Source: Paracoccaceae bacterium
GTDB taxonomy: Bacteria > Pseudomonadota > Alphaproteobacteria > Rhodobacterales > Rhodobacteraceae
NCBI GenBank assembly: GCA_012036325.1
Contig: JAAUPC010000181.1
Coordinates: forward strand, 1-7,134
Direction: 5' to 3'
DNA: 7,134 bases
Shown here: piece by piece, positions 1-6,064 of the stretch
Position numbering within the stretch: position 1 is the first letter of the stretch
How the letters are laid out: each line of letters starts with the position of its first letter
The notes under the pieces: generated by a model
Told to the model about the DNA's origin: nothing
The model's input: the letters and a program-made list of their open reading frames with translations, nothing else
The model's database searches: none
Translations under genes and position numbers: made by a program

Positions 1-685
1 GGGGGGCACCAGCGTGGGCGCCTTTGACCGGATTGGCGAGTGTATTGCGGCGGCACAGGTGGCAGGCGTGCCGGTGCATGTGGATGCGGCCTGGGCGGGG
101 TCGGCGATGATCTGCCCGGAGTTCCGGGCGCTTTGGGAAGGGGTCGAAGGGGCGGATTCGGTGGTGCTGAACCCGCACAAGTGGCTTGGGGCGCAGTTCG
201 ACTGCTCGGTCCAATTTCTGCGCGATCCCGGGGCGCAGGTGCGGACGCTTGGCCTGCGTCCGATCTATCTGGAAACGGCGGGGCGCGAGGAAATCGTCAA
301 CTTCAACGAATGGACCGTGCCCCTGGGCCGCCGGTTCCGGGCGCTGAAGCTGTGGTTCGTTTTGCGCGCCTATGGGTTGGAGGGGCTGCGAGAACGAATC
401 CGCAACCATGTGACCTGGGCGCTTGAGGCGCGGGACCAGATCGCCGCATTGCCGGGCGTCCGAATCGTGACCGAACCCCGGCTGTCGCTTTTTACCCTCG
501 CTTTGGAAACAGAGGCGGCGACGGAAGCGCTTTTGGCGCGGATCAACGACGATGGTCGGCTGTACCTGACCCAGACGAAGGTGGATGGCGTGTTTGCCAT
601 CCGGGTTCAGGTCGGATCATTTGACTGTTGTCGCGAAGATGTCATGTTGATTGCAACAACACTCAAAGAATTGCTTGCATCATGA
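1..685 (+). CDS. PLP-dependent aromatic amino acid decarboxylase, C-terminal part (5' end outside window)
   Basis: This is the last 227 or so codons of a group II pyridoxal-phosphate decarboxylase. The frame is open from base 2 to the TGA at 683-685, and the true start lies left of the window. Visible family marks are H-V-D-A-A-W-A-G (the Asp that contacts the cofactor pyridine nitrogen), then N-P-H-K-W-L-G with the Lys that forms the Schiff base (codon 181-183), F-D-C-S, and P-L-G-R-R-F-R-A-L-K-L-W-F, which closely matches the aromatic-L-amino-acid decarboxylase branch. The family removes the carboxyl group of Dopa, tryptophan, tyrosine or phenylalanine in the cytoplasm. The substrate cannot be read from this part. 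The stop overlaps the ATG of the next gene, so the two are probably translationally coupled. The last 45 or so bases are unusually AT-rich. The family assignment is firm. A role in amine synthesis rather than another PLP reaction is inferred. Confidence 0.9.
   Translation, partial: GGTSVGAFDRIGECIAAAQVAGVPVHVDAAWAGSAMICPEFRALWEGVEGADSVVLNPHKWLGAQFDCSVQFLRDPGAQVRTLGLRPIYLETAGREEIVNFNEWTVPLGRRFRALKLWFVLRAYGLEGLRERIRNHVTWALEARDQIAALPGVRIVTEPRLSLFTLALETEAATEALLARINDDGRLYLTQTKVDGVFAIRVQVGSFDCCREDVMLIATTLKELLAS
621..658 (+). promoter_or_regulatory. AT-rich patch with possible weak internal promoter and small inverted repeat
   Basis: Inside the end of the decarboxylase gene there is a TTGACT (621-626, five of six matches to a sigma70 -35 box). 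It is followed after 16 bases by CATGTT (643-648), a poor -10 match. TGTTG (645-649) and CAACA (654-658) form a perfect 5-base inverted repeat around four bases. Bases 641-690 contain only 20 G or C in 50, far below the rest of the window. This could let the TPM gene be transcribed separately from the decarboxylase gene, but the -10 match is weak and chance is possible. Confidence 0.2.
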
Positions 686-1626
686 CACTCAAGGCTCTTG
701 CCATCGCGGTGACGCTGGCCCTCGGGGTGTGTTCCCCGGGTGCTTTTGCCCAGACCACAGCCGACCCCGCGCCCGAGCCGGTGACCAACCCGGCCCTGCC
801 CGCCCCGCTGAGCGAGACACTGTCGGACTTTGCCGATGTGCTGGACCCGGCGGCGGAAGGCCGGATCGCGGGGATGTTGGCGGCAGTCCGGGCGGAAACC
901 GGCGTGCAGATGGTGGTGGTCACCCTACCGTCGATCGACAGTTACGGCGGCGCGGGCCAGCGGCTGGATGCCTTTGCCAAATCCTTGTTCAACGCCTGGG
1001 GCGTGGGCGACGCCGAGCGCAATGATGGCATCCTGATGCTGGTCGTCAGCGACGCGCGGGAAGTGCGCATCGCGCTGGGTGCGGGCTATGATGCGGTCTA
1101 TGACGGGCGCGCAGCGCGGGTCTTGTCCACGGCCGTCTTGCCCGAATTGCGCGACGGACGGATGGCGCAAGGGATCGAGGCGGGCATCGCCTCATCGCGT
1201 GAGCGGCTGATTGCGCCCTTCATCGAAGGTCGCCCCGTCACGGTGACCGAAGGCTTCGAAGCGGAAAGGTCGCCGGTCTTGCAGGTCCTGGGGGGCGCGG
1301 CTGTGTTTCTGGGCGGCGCAGGCCTTTTGATCTGGCGTTCGGCCCGGGCGCGCAAGCGCTGCCCGCGCTGCGGCGAGGCGACACTGACCCGCACCCGTGA
1401 GGTGATCCAGCCCGCAACGCTGTTGTCCAGCGGTACTGGAATGGAGCATATGAAATGCACGAGCTGCGGTTTTGTTGACCGCAAGCAGTTTCGCGTGGGA
1501 CGCGGCCAATCTGTCGGCTCTTCGCGGCTGAATGCCACCAGTGGCAGCGGCGGCAGCGGGTCGTCAGGCAGTGGCGGCTTTGGCGGCGGGCGATCCTCAG
1601 GCGGGGGCGCGAGCGGGAAATGGTAG
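682..1626 (+). CDS. TPM-domain (YgcG-type) membrane protein with C-terminal zinc ribbon and Gly/Ser tail
   Basis: A 314-residue protein of the TPM (TLP18.3/Psb32/MOLO-1) superfamily. Residues 1-23 form a signal peptide ending A-F-A before Q24, and a Pro-rich linker spans about 27-43. The TPM domain covers about 44-180, with E-T-G-V-Q-M-V-V-V, W-G-V-G and N-D-G-I-L-M-L-V typical of the family. A hydrophobic segment at about 199-217 is followed by R/K-rich residues, so the C-terminal end should be cytoplasmic. Two Cys pairs, C-P-R-C (227-230) and C-T-S-C (259-262), form a probable zinc ribbon. The end (about 288-314) is a Gly/Ser tail closing with G-G-G-A-S-G-K-W, as in many relatives. I chose ATG 682 because it begins the signal peptide and overlaps the upstream TGA as ATGA; the upstream in-frame TTG at 628 would bury the signal peptide. 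No strong Shine-Dalgarno is visible, which suits coupling. The biochemical role is not established; phosphatase activity is reported for plant relatives only. Confidence 0.9.
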   Translation: MTLKALAIAVTLALGVCSPGAFAQTTADPAPEPVTNPALPAPLSETLSDFADVLDPAAEGRIAGMLAAVRAETGVQMVVVTLPSIDSYGGAGQRLDAFAKSLFNAWGVGDAERNDGILMLVVSDAREVRIALGAGYDAVYDGRAARVLSTAVLPELRDGRMAQGIEAGIASSRERLIAPFIEGRPVTVTEGFEAERSPVLQVLGGAAVFLGGAGLLIWRSARARKRCPRCGEATLTRTREVIQPATLLSSGTGMEHMKCTSCGFVDRKQFRVGRGQSVGSSRLNATSGSGGSGSSGSGGFGGGRSSGGGASGKW

Positions 1627-2102
1627 GTCAATCAGGGTTTTACGCGACGATCCTGATCCTGTTGGCCGCAGCCCCCCTTGCCGCCGACAGCCCGCGAGAG
1701 GTTCTGTTTCCATCCGATGCTGTCTGCTATGCCCGCGCCTATTCGGCGCAGCATCTGGCGGATCATCCGGTGCAGCGGGTCAGCCCCATCGCGCTGCGCC
1801 CGGAAGGGGCCAAGGTGGAAGACCCGGCGATGCTGGTCTGGGTCACGATCTCCTTTCGCGACCGACCGGATGAGGCGCTGGAAGCGTTGGCCTATTGCCA
1901 GGTGCAGGACAGCACGCGGCTAGGCTGCATCATGGAAGGCGATGCGGGTGCTTTCACGATCGCTGCGGGGAAAAAAGGTTCGGCGCTGGTGAGCGTGGAG
2001 AAGGCCGGCATGGCCTTTGAGACGGCGACAGGTTTCGTCACGCTGCGCGCGGATGCGGGCGATGACCGCAGCTTTCTTTTGCAGCCAGGCCCCTGCCCCT
2101 AA
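1620..2102 (+). CDS. small secreted four-cysteine protein of unknown function
   Basis: A 160-residue protein I do not recognise. It starts at ATG 1620, whose bases overlap the TAG of the TPM gene at 1624-1626. Residues 7-22 are hydrophobic and end P-L-A-A before D23, a good signal peptide with probable cleavage around residue 22. The mature part has four cysteines (C36, C93, C103, C159), which could form two disulfides in the periplasm. The rest alternates short hydrophobic stretches with polar ones, and no second membrane segment is seen. There is no catalytic motif that I can name. The tight overlap suggests it is made together with the TPM protein and may work near it in the envelope, but that is inferred from position only. 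It ends at TAA 2100-2102, shortly before a hairpin. The reading frame is well supported by the signal peptide, the overlap and the lack of a competing gene. Confidence 0.8.
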   Translation: MVGQSGFYATILILLAAAPLAADSPREVLFPSDAVCYARAYSAQHLADHPVQRVSPIALRPEGAKVEDPAMLVWVTISFRDRPDEALEALAYCQVQDSTRLGCIMEGDAGAFTIAAGKKGSALVSVEKAGMAFETATGFVTLRADAGDDRSFLLQPGPCP

Positions 2103-2135
2103 GGGCGGGACCTGTCAGCCGGGGGCTTGCCCGAT

Positions 2136-2163
2136 CCCCTTCCCCGACGAATCGGGAAAGGGG
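2136..2163. terminator. hairpin between convergent genes, probable bidirectional terminator
   Basis: CCCCTTCCCCGA (2136-2147) pairs with TCGGGAAAGGGG (2152-2163) around the loop CGAA. Eleven of twelve positions pair, with a single C/A mismatch. It lies 33 bases past the plus-strand stop at 2102 and 16 bases past the minus-strand stop at 2180, the expected place for a terminator serving both sides. Neither side has a run of T after the stem, so it is not a textbook intrinsic terminator. It may instead be an RNA-end stabilising hairpin. Confidence 0.55.
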
Positions 2164-2179
2164 CATATCAGGGGTGTGC

Positions 2180-2776
2180 TTAGAAGCGCATGCCGACTTT
2201 GGCCGACAGCGTCGTTGCATCAAGATCGATGGTGGAGCCGTCGAAATCGTTGAAGTCGTGCTGCAGAAGTTCGGCACCCACGGTCCAACGGTCGGACACA
2301 GCGGTGTTGACGCCAGCGCCGTAGAAGACGCCGTTGTCGCTCAGTTCGGTCCCGCCCACGGTCGCGCTGGCGCGTGCGGCACCGGCGGTTGCGTAGACCA
2401 GGCTGTTGCCAAGTTTGGCCCCGCCCAGAAGTTTCAGACGGGCGACATCGTCCAGCGACCCGGTGGTGCCGCCAAGATCGACATTGGCGCTGTCATAATC
2501 GACTTCGGCGCCAGCGACATAGCTGCCGAAATCCCAACGGTAGCCGGCATGGATACCACCAAGGTAGCCGTTGCCTTCCAGGGTTCCGGTGCTGGAATCG
2601 ACATCGGCATAGCCGAGCTGGGCACCGGCATAAAAGCCCGTCCAGTCGATCCCGGCGGGGGCTGCGGGGGCGAAGGTCGGCTCAACCGTCGGTTCGGGGG
2701 CGACAGCCACCGGGCCCCCGGCGAAGGCCGGGCTGACGATGGCAAAGGTGGCGAGTGCTGCTGCGATTTTTATCAT
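2180..2776 (-). CDS. small outer-membrane beta-barrel protein (opacity/OmpA-like porin family)
   Basis: A 198-residue outer-membrane protein of the OMP_b-brl type. Residues 1-19 are a signal peptide (Lys early, then hydrophobic, ending A-F-A). A Pro/Ala-rich linker runs from about 21 to 41. The barrel begins at W-T-G-F-Y-A-G-A-Q-L-G-Y (45-56), the typical first strand. Alternating strands follow, for example G-G-I-H-A-G-Y-R-W-D-F (73-83), L-K-L-L-G-G-A-K-L-G (114-123) and V-F-Y-G-A-G-V-N (150-157). The last strand ends V-G-M-R-F with a C-terminal Phe, the usual signal for the BAM assembly machinery. The length fits an eight-stranded barrel, too narrow for a large pore. ATG at 2776 is chosen because it begins the signal peptide and has AGGAG seven bases upstream. 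The frame stays open upstream for 65 more codons without protein-like character. The exact role (structural, adhesive or immune-related) is unknown. Confidence 0.9.
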   Translation of the reverse strand: MIKIAAALATFAIVSPAFAGGPVAVAPEPTVEPTFAPAAPAGIDWTGFYAGAQLGYADVDSSTGTLEGNGYLGGIHAGYRWDFGSYVAGAEVDYDSANVDLGGTTGSLDDVARLKLLGGAKLGNSLVYATAGAARASATVGGTELSDNGVFYGAGVNTAVSDRWTVGAELLQHDFNDFDGSTIDLDATTLSAKVGMRF

Positions 2777-3009
2777 TGGTAGTCTCCTGCATGGATTGGG
2801 CGCGACGAAAGGTTCGGGCCGTGTGCATGGGAATGGGGGCGAATTGGGTAAGGGACAATGCCCTGTCACGCGGGGGTGATTGCGCGTGTGCGGCACTGGC
2901 TGATTGATGCTGACCGGGGCGCGGGCTTTGGGCCGGAAGTTGCCGGAAATCGGGCGCGGGGCCCGCCTCACGCGAATGTCATCAAGGGCTTAGGGCCGGT
3001 TTGCGGACT
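2777..3009 (-). promoter_or_regulatory. intergenic leader upstream of the beta-barrel gene
   Basis: These 233 bases separate the ABC-F stop (3010) from the beta-barrel start (2776), so the barrel gene very likely has its own promoter. The best candidate -35 is GTGACA (2864-2869 on the minus strand, five of six matches), but no good -10 follows at 16-18 bases, so I do not place a promoter firmly. TTCCGGC occurs twice in direct orientation with a 10-base period (2932-2938 and 2942-2948), a possible regulator site. A GC palindrome sits at 2956-2966. There is no clear intrinsic terminator for the ABC-F gene and no protein-like open frame. Confidence 0.4.
2784..2788 (-). promoter_or_regulatory. 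ribosome binding site of the beta-barrel gene
   Basis: AGGAG on the minus strand, seven bases before ATG 2776. It decides the start against the longer upstream open frame and indicates strong translation, as expected for an abundant outer-membrane protein. Confidence 0.8.
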
Positions 3010-4818
3010 TCAGCTGCGGTCAGCCAGGTCAAGCCAATCTGCCTCGGCGGCGGACAAGGCGGTCTGCCGGTCGGCCATCGCGGCCGTGGCCTTGCCAAAC
3101 TTGGCCGGATCGCGGGTGAAAAGATCAGGGTCGGCTAGAAGGGTGGCAAGCTTGGCAATCTCGGCCTCAAGCCGTTCGATCTGGGCGGGCAGATCGTCCA
3201 GCCGTTTCCGTTCGGTGAAGGACAGCGCGCTTTGGCGCGGGGTGTCGGCCTTGGCGGTGGGGCTGGTCTTGCTGGGGGTTTTGGCCGGGGTCACCGGGTC
3301 AAGGCTGGGCTGGCCGCGTTGGGCGGCATAGTCGGACCAACCGCCGGGATAGACGGTGGCCTTGCCCTCCCCCTCCATCGCCACGGTCGCGGTGGCGATG
3401 CGGTCGATGAAATCGCGGTCGTGGCTGACCAGAAGGACAGTGCCGTCATAGTCACCCAGGATGTCCTGCAGAAGGTCCAGGGTTTCGACGTCAAGGTCGT
3501 TGGTGGGTTCGTCAAGGATCAGAAGGTTTGACGGCTGCGCCATCAGCTTCGCCAGGAGGAGCCGGGCCTTTTCACCCCCCGACAGGCTGCGCACGGGGGC
3601 GCGGGCGCGGGCCTCGTCAAAGAGGAAATCCTTGAGATAGGCCACCACATGGCGCGGATTGCCGCGCACCATGACCTGATCCGACGCGCCCGAGACGCGC
3701 ATCAGGGGATCGCCGGTCAGGTTGTCCCAAAGCGTGGCCTCGGGGTCAAGCCGGGCGCGGGATTGGTCGAAGACGGCGATGTCAAGGTTGGTGCCAAGGG
3801 TGACCTTGCCGGCATCGGGGGCAAGTTCAGTGGTCAGCAGTTTCAGAAGCGTGGTCTTGCCAACGCCGTTCGGGCCGACAAAGGCCACCCGGTCACCGCG
3901 CAGGATGCGCAAGGAGAAATCGCGGATCAGGGTCTTGTCGCCGAAGGACTTGGTCAGATGCTGCGCCTCGATCACCTTCTTGCCCGAGGTCGGGCCGCTT
4001 TCCAGCGCCATGGCGGCGGTGCCCTGGCGGCGGATCTGCGAGGAGCGTTCTTCGCGCAAGGCGGCCAAAGCGCGGACCCGGCCCTGGTTGCGTTTGCGGC
4101 GGGCCGAGATGCCTTCGACGGCCCATTTCGCCTCGGCTTTGATCTTGCGGTCCAGCTTGTGGCGGGCCTCATCCTCTTCGGCCCAGATGGTTTCGCGCCA
4201 GTCCTCGAACCCGTCAAAGCCCGAATCGCGGCGGCGCACTTCGCCCCGGTCGATCCAGAGGGTGGCCTTGGTCAGCGCCCGCAGAAAGGCGCGGTCGTGG
4301 GAGATGAGGACAAAAGCGGTGCGGGTGGAGGACAGCTCCTCCTCCAGCCACTCGATCGCCTGGATGTCGAGGTGGTTCGTGGGCTCGTCGAGAAGCATCA
4401 GGTCCGGCGCTTCCGCCAGCAGCTTTGCCAGCGCCGCGCGGCGCTTTTCCCCGCCGCTGGCGGTGGCAACGGGGGCTTCGGGGCGGAACTTCAGGCCTTC
4501 GGCCACCACGGCAAGGCGGTATTCCATCCCGTCGGGCAGGTGCGAGGCCGCGAAATCGCCCAAAGTCTCAAACCCTGAAAGGTCGGGGTCCTGCTCCATA
4601 TAGCCCACGGTCGTGCCGGGGGCGATGGTGCGGGTGCCGCTGTCCGCCTCAACCAGCCCCGCCATCACCTTCATCAGCGTGGATTTGCCTGACCCGTTAC
4701 GGCCGACAAGGGCCACCCGGTCGCCGGGCTGGACCACAAGGGTCAGATCATCAAACACCGGATTGCCGCCGAAGGTCAGGGAAATGCCGGAAAGCTGAAG
4801 GAGGGGTGCGCGTGCCAT
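3010..4818 (-). CDS. uup: ABC-F family ATPase, Uup type
   Basis: A 602-residue soluble protein with two ABC ATPase domains and no membrane segment. Domain 1 has Walker A G-R-N-G-S-G-K-S-T (39-47), signature S-G-G-E-K (121-125), Walker B L-M-L-L-D-E-P (140-146) and S-H-D (173-175). The charged interdomain linker (about 205-275) is the family's P-site tRNA interaction region. Domain 2 has G-P-N-G-V-G-K-T-T (315-323), L-S-G-G-E-K (412-417), L-L-I-L-D-E-P (432-438) and S-H-D (465-467). A Pro/Thr/Lys hinge (about 508-528) leads to a C-terminal coiled coil (about 531-602), which points to Uup rather than EttA. Its length is slightly under E. coli Uup. ABC-F proteins act on the ribosome; Uup is linked to rescue of stalled or damaged translation and to transposon excision phenotypes. 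ATG 4818 is chosen because it begins the ABC fold; the 83 upstream open codons overlap the divergent gene. All catalytic motifs are intact. Confidence 0.92.
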   Translation of the reverse strand: MARAPLLQLSGISLTFGGNPVFDDLTLVVQPGDRVALVGRNGSGKSTLMKVMAGLVEADSGTRTIAPGTTVGYMEQDPDLSGFETLGDFAASHLPDGMEYRLAVVAEGLKFRPEAPVATASGGEKRRAALAKLLAEAPDLMLLDEPTNHLDIQAIEWLEEELSSTRTAFVLISHDRAFLRALTKATLWIDRGEVRRRDSGFDGFEDWRETIWAEEDEARHKLDRKIKAEAKWAVEGISARRKRNQGRVRALAALREERSSQIRRQGTAAMALESGPTSGKKVIEAQHLTKSFGDKTLIRDFSLRILRGDRVAFVGPNGVGKTTLLKLLTTELAPDAGKVTLGTNLDIAVFDQSRARLDPEATLWDNLTGDPLMRVSGASDQVMVRGNPRHVVAYLKDFLFDEARARAPVRSLSGGEKARLLLAKLMAQPSNLLILDEPTNDLDVETLDLLQDILGDYDGTVLLVSHDRDFIDRIATATVAMEGEGKATVYPGGWSDYAAQRGQPSLDPVTPAKTPSKTSPTAKADTPRQSALSFTERKRLDDLPAQIERLEAEIAKLATLLADPDLFTRDPAKFGKATAAMADRQTALSAAEADWLDLADRS

Positions 4819-4915
4819 GGGGGGCGAGGTAGTGGGGGATTTGATCCGCGTCAACGCCCCGAACGCCGCGGCCTGCAAGGATGGGTAAAGCGCAACGGCA
4901 AAAAAGGCATGTCGC
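4819..4915. promoter_or_regulatory. divergent regulatory region between the ABC-F and CoA-transferase genes
   Basis: These 97 bases must hold the promoters of both divergent genes. The minus-strand promoter candidate is listed separately. On the plus strand I see a ribosome binding site (AAGG, 4904-4907) after a run of A (4901-4905), but no convincing pair of promoter boxes for the CoA-transferase; TAAAGC (4885-4890) is the nearest -10-like hexamer. No clear operator palindrome is visible. Confidence 0.5.
4826..4854 (-). promoter_or_regulatory. candidate promoter of the ABC-F gene, probably giving a leaderless mRNA
   Basis: On the minus strand TTGACG (4854-4849) and TACCTC (4831-4826) are separated by exactly 17 bases. 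The -35 matches five of six consensus positions; the -10 is weak. Only seven bases lie between the -10 and ATG 4818, so transcription would start at or next to the A of the start codon. The sequence before the ATG (C-rich, GCCCCCC) has no Shine-Dalgarno, consistent with a leaderless transcript. The promoter is predicted by eye only. Confidence 0.4.
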
Positions 4916-6061
4916 ATGGCACCCCTGACCGGGATCACGATACTGGACCTGACACATGTTCTGGCCGGGCCTTTCGCCAGCCATACGCTGCAAGACCTTG
5001 GCGCGCGCATCCTCAAGGTCGAACGCCCGGGGCTTGGCGACGACACCCGCGCCTTCCCGCCGTTCAAGGCGGGCCAAAGCGCCTATTTCGCGACCTTGAA
5101 CGCAGGCAAACAGTCCATCGCGCTGGACCTGACCGACGACGCTGATCGCGCGATCTTTGAACAATTGCTGGCCCGCGCCGATGTTCTGATCGAGAATTTT
5201 CGCCCCGGCGCCCTGCATCGGCCGGGCTATGGCTGGAAGGTGGTGCATGCGCGGCACCCCAGGCTGATCTATGCCTCGGTCTCGGGCTTCGGGCAGACCG
5301 GGCCAGAGGCTGGAAAACCCGCCTATGACATGGTCGTGCAAGCGCGGGGCGGGGTGATGGCCATCACCGGCGAGGCGGATGGCCCGCCAGTTCGCGTGGG
5401 GGCGAGCATCGGCGACATCGCGGCCGGGATGTTTCTGACCCAAGGCATTCTTGCGGCGCTTTATGACCGGGAGCGGACCGGCCAAGGCGCGCAGATCGAT
5501 GTGGCGATGCTGGATGCCCAGCTTGCCATTCAGGAACATGCGGTGGCGCTTGCCGCGACCACGGGCGTCGCGCCGGGGCGGACCGGGGCGCGGCATCCCA
5601 CGATCACGCCGTTTTCCACCTTTCGCGCCCGGGATGGCTTTGTGGTGATCGCGGCGGGCAATGACGCGATGTTCGCCCGCCTGTGCGAAGTTCTGGGTCT
5701 GCAACTGGCCACTGATCCGCGCTTTGCCAGCAATGCGGCGCGCTGCGAGAACCATGCGCTTCTGAAACGGTTGATCGAGGCGGTGACCCTGGGCGAAACG
5801 GTCGCCGGGTGGATCAAGGTTTTGGACCTGGCTGGCCTTCCGACCGCGCGGGTGCAGGACATGACCGAAGTATTGCAAGACCCGCAGCTTCTGGCGCGGC
5901 AAATGGTGCTGCCGGTGACGGCGGCCCCGGGCGGCCCTGCCTTCACCGCCCCGGGCAACCCGATCAAGATGAGCACCCTGCCCGAGCTTTCTTTCCGTCC
6001 GCCTGCCCCCGCGCTGGACGGGGACAGGCAGGCGATCTTGAACTGGCTGGCGCGCGCTTAA
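4916..6061 (+). CDS. family III CoA-transferase (CaiB/BaiF type)
   Basis: A 381-residue enzyme of the formyl-CoA transferase/CaiB family. These cytoplasmic dimers move coenzyme A from one carboxylic acid to another. The N-terminus carries G-I-T-I-L-D-L-T-H-V-L-A-G-P-F (6-20), then L-G-A-R-I-L-K-V-E-R-P (28-38), L-N-A-G-K-Q-S-I-A-L-D-L (61-72), E-N-F-R-P-G (93-98) and S-G-F-G-Q-T-G-P (123-130), all family hallmarks. Asp167 in V-G-A-S-I-G-D-I-A-A-G sits where the catalytic Asp forms the anhydride intermediate. The second domain resumes at about 225 (H-P-T-I-T-P-F). The length is slightly under the common 390-430. The start at ATG 4916 is supported by AAGG at 4904-4907, eight bases upstream, and by the family N-terminus. 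The substrates cannot be read from sequence, and no dehydrogenase or acyl-CoA ligase gene is adjacent to suggest a pathway. The stop overlaps that of the next, convergent gene. Confidence 0.92.
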   Translation: MAPLTGITILDLTHVLAGPFASHTLQDLGARILKVERPGLGDDTRAFPPFKAGQSAYFATLNAGKQSIALDLTDDADRAIFEQLLARADVLIENFRPGALHRPGYGWKVVHARHPRLIYASVSGFGQTGPEAGKPAYDMVVQARGGVMAITGEADGPPVRVGASIGDIAAGMFLTQGILAALYDRERTGQGAQIDVAMLDAQLAIQEHAVALAATTGVAPGRTGARHPTITPFSTFRARDGFVVIAAGNDAMFARLCEVLGLQLATDPRFASNAARCENHALLKRLIEAVTLGETVAGWIKVLDLAGLPTARVQDMTEVLQDPQLLARQMVLPVTAAPGGPAFTAPGNPIKMSTLPELSFRPPAPALDGDRQAILNWLARA

Positions 6062-6064
6062 GCG
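6055..6064. repeat. perfect 10-base palindrome carrying both stop codons of convergent genes
   Basis: CGCTTAAGCG is its own reverse complement. Its centre gives TAA on the plus strand (6059-6061, end of the CoA-transferase) and TAA on the minus strand (6060-6058, end of the small membrane protein). Both proteins therefore end in Ala followed by TAA. There is no room for a terminator between the two genes, so each mRNA must run into the other gene or end by another route. Confidence 0.9.

Noticed and set aside
728..732. Cys17 in the TPM signal peptide considered as a lipobox.
   Set aside because: L-G-V-C lacks the small residue normally required just before the Cys, whereas A-F-A before Gln24 is a good signal peptidase I site.
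1530..1618. DNA repeat of GGC/AGC-type triplets, considered as a tandem repeat.
   Set aside because: It is explained as coding for the Gly/Ser tail of the TPM protein; copies are irregular and not a true tandem array.
2174..2782. A 202-codon plus-strand open frame opposite the beta-barrel gene.
   Set aside because: It mirrors the repetitive Gly/Ala/Asp codons of the barrel; the minus-strand protein has a signal peptide, Shine-Dalgarno site and C-terminal Phe, so this is a shadow.
2956..2966. GCGGGGCCCGC palindrome considered as an ABC-F terminator.
   Set aside because: The arms meet with a one-base centre, too tight for an RNA hairpin loop, and no T run follows on the minus strand.
2777..2971. 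Longer N-terminus (65 extra codons) for the beta-barrel protein.
   Set aside because: It would place the signal peptide in the middle of the protein. The ATG at 2776 has a good ribosome binding site, and the extra part is Pro/Arg-rich non-coding-like sequence.
3649..4578. A 309-codon plus-strand open frame (and a second at 3722-4603) opposite the ABC-F gene.
   Set aside because: Both lie wholly opposite two intact ABC domains; they have low-complexity composition and no initiation signal.
4819..5067. Longer N-terminus (83 extra codons) for the ABC-F protein.
   Set aside because: It would overlap the start of the divergent CoA-transferase and adds no family-like sequence before the ABC fold.
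4751..5902. A 383-codon open frame on the minus strand opposite the CoA-transferase.
   Set aside because: Its translation is rich in Arg, Gly, Pro and His without any fold or motif, and it is antisense to a gene with full family motifs. Long antisense frames are common in GC-rich DNA.
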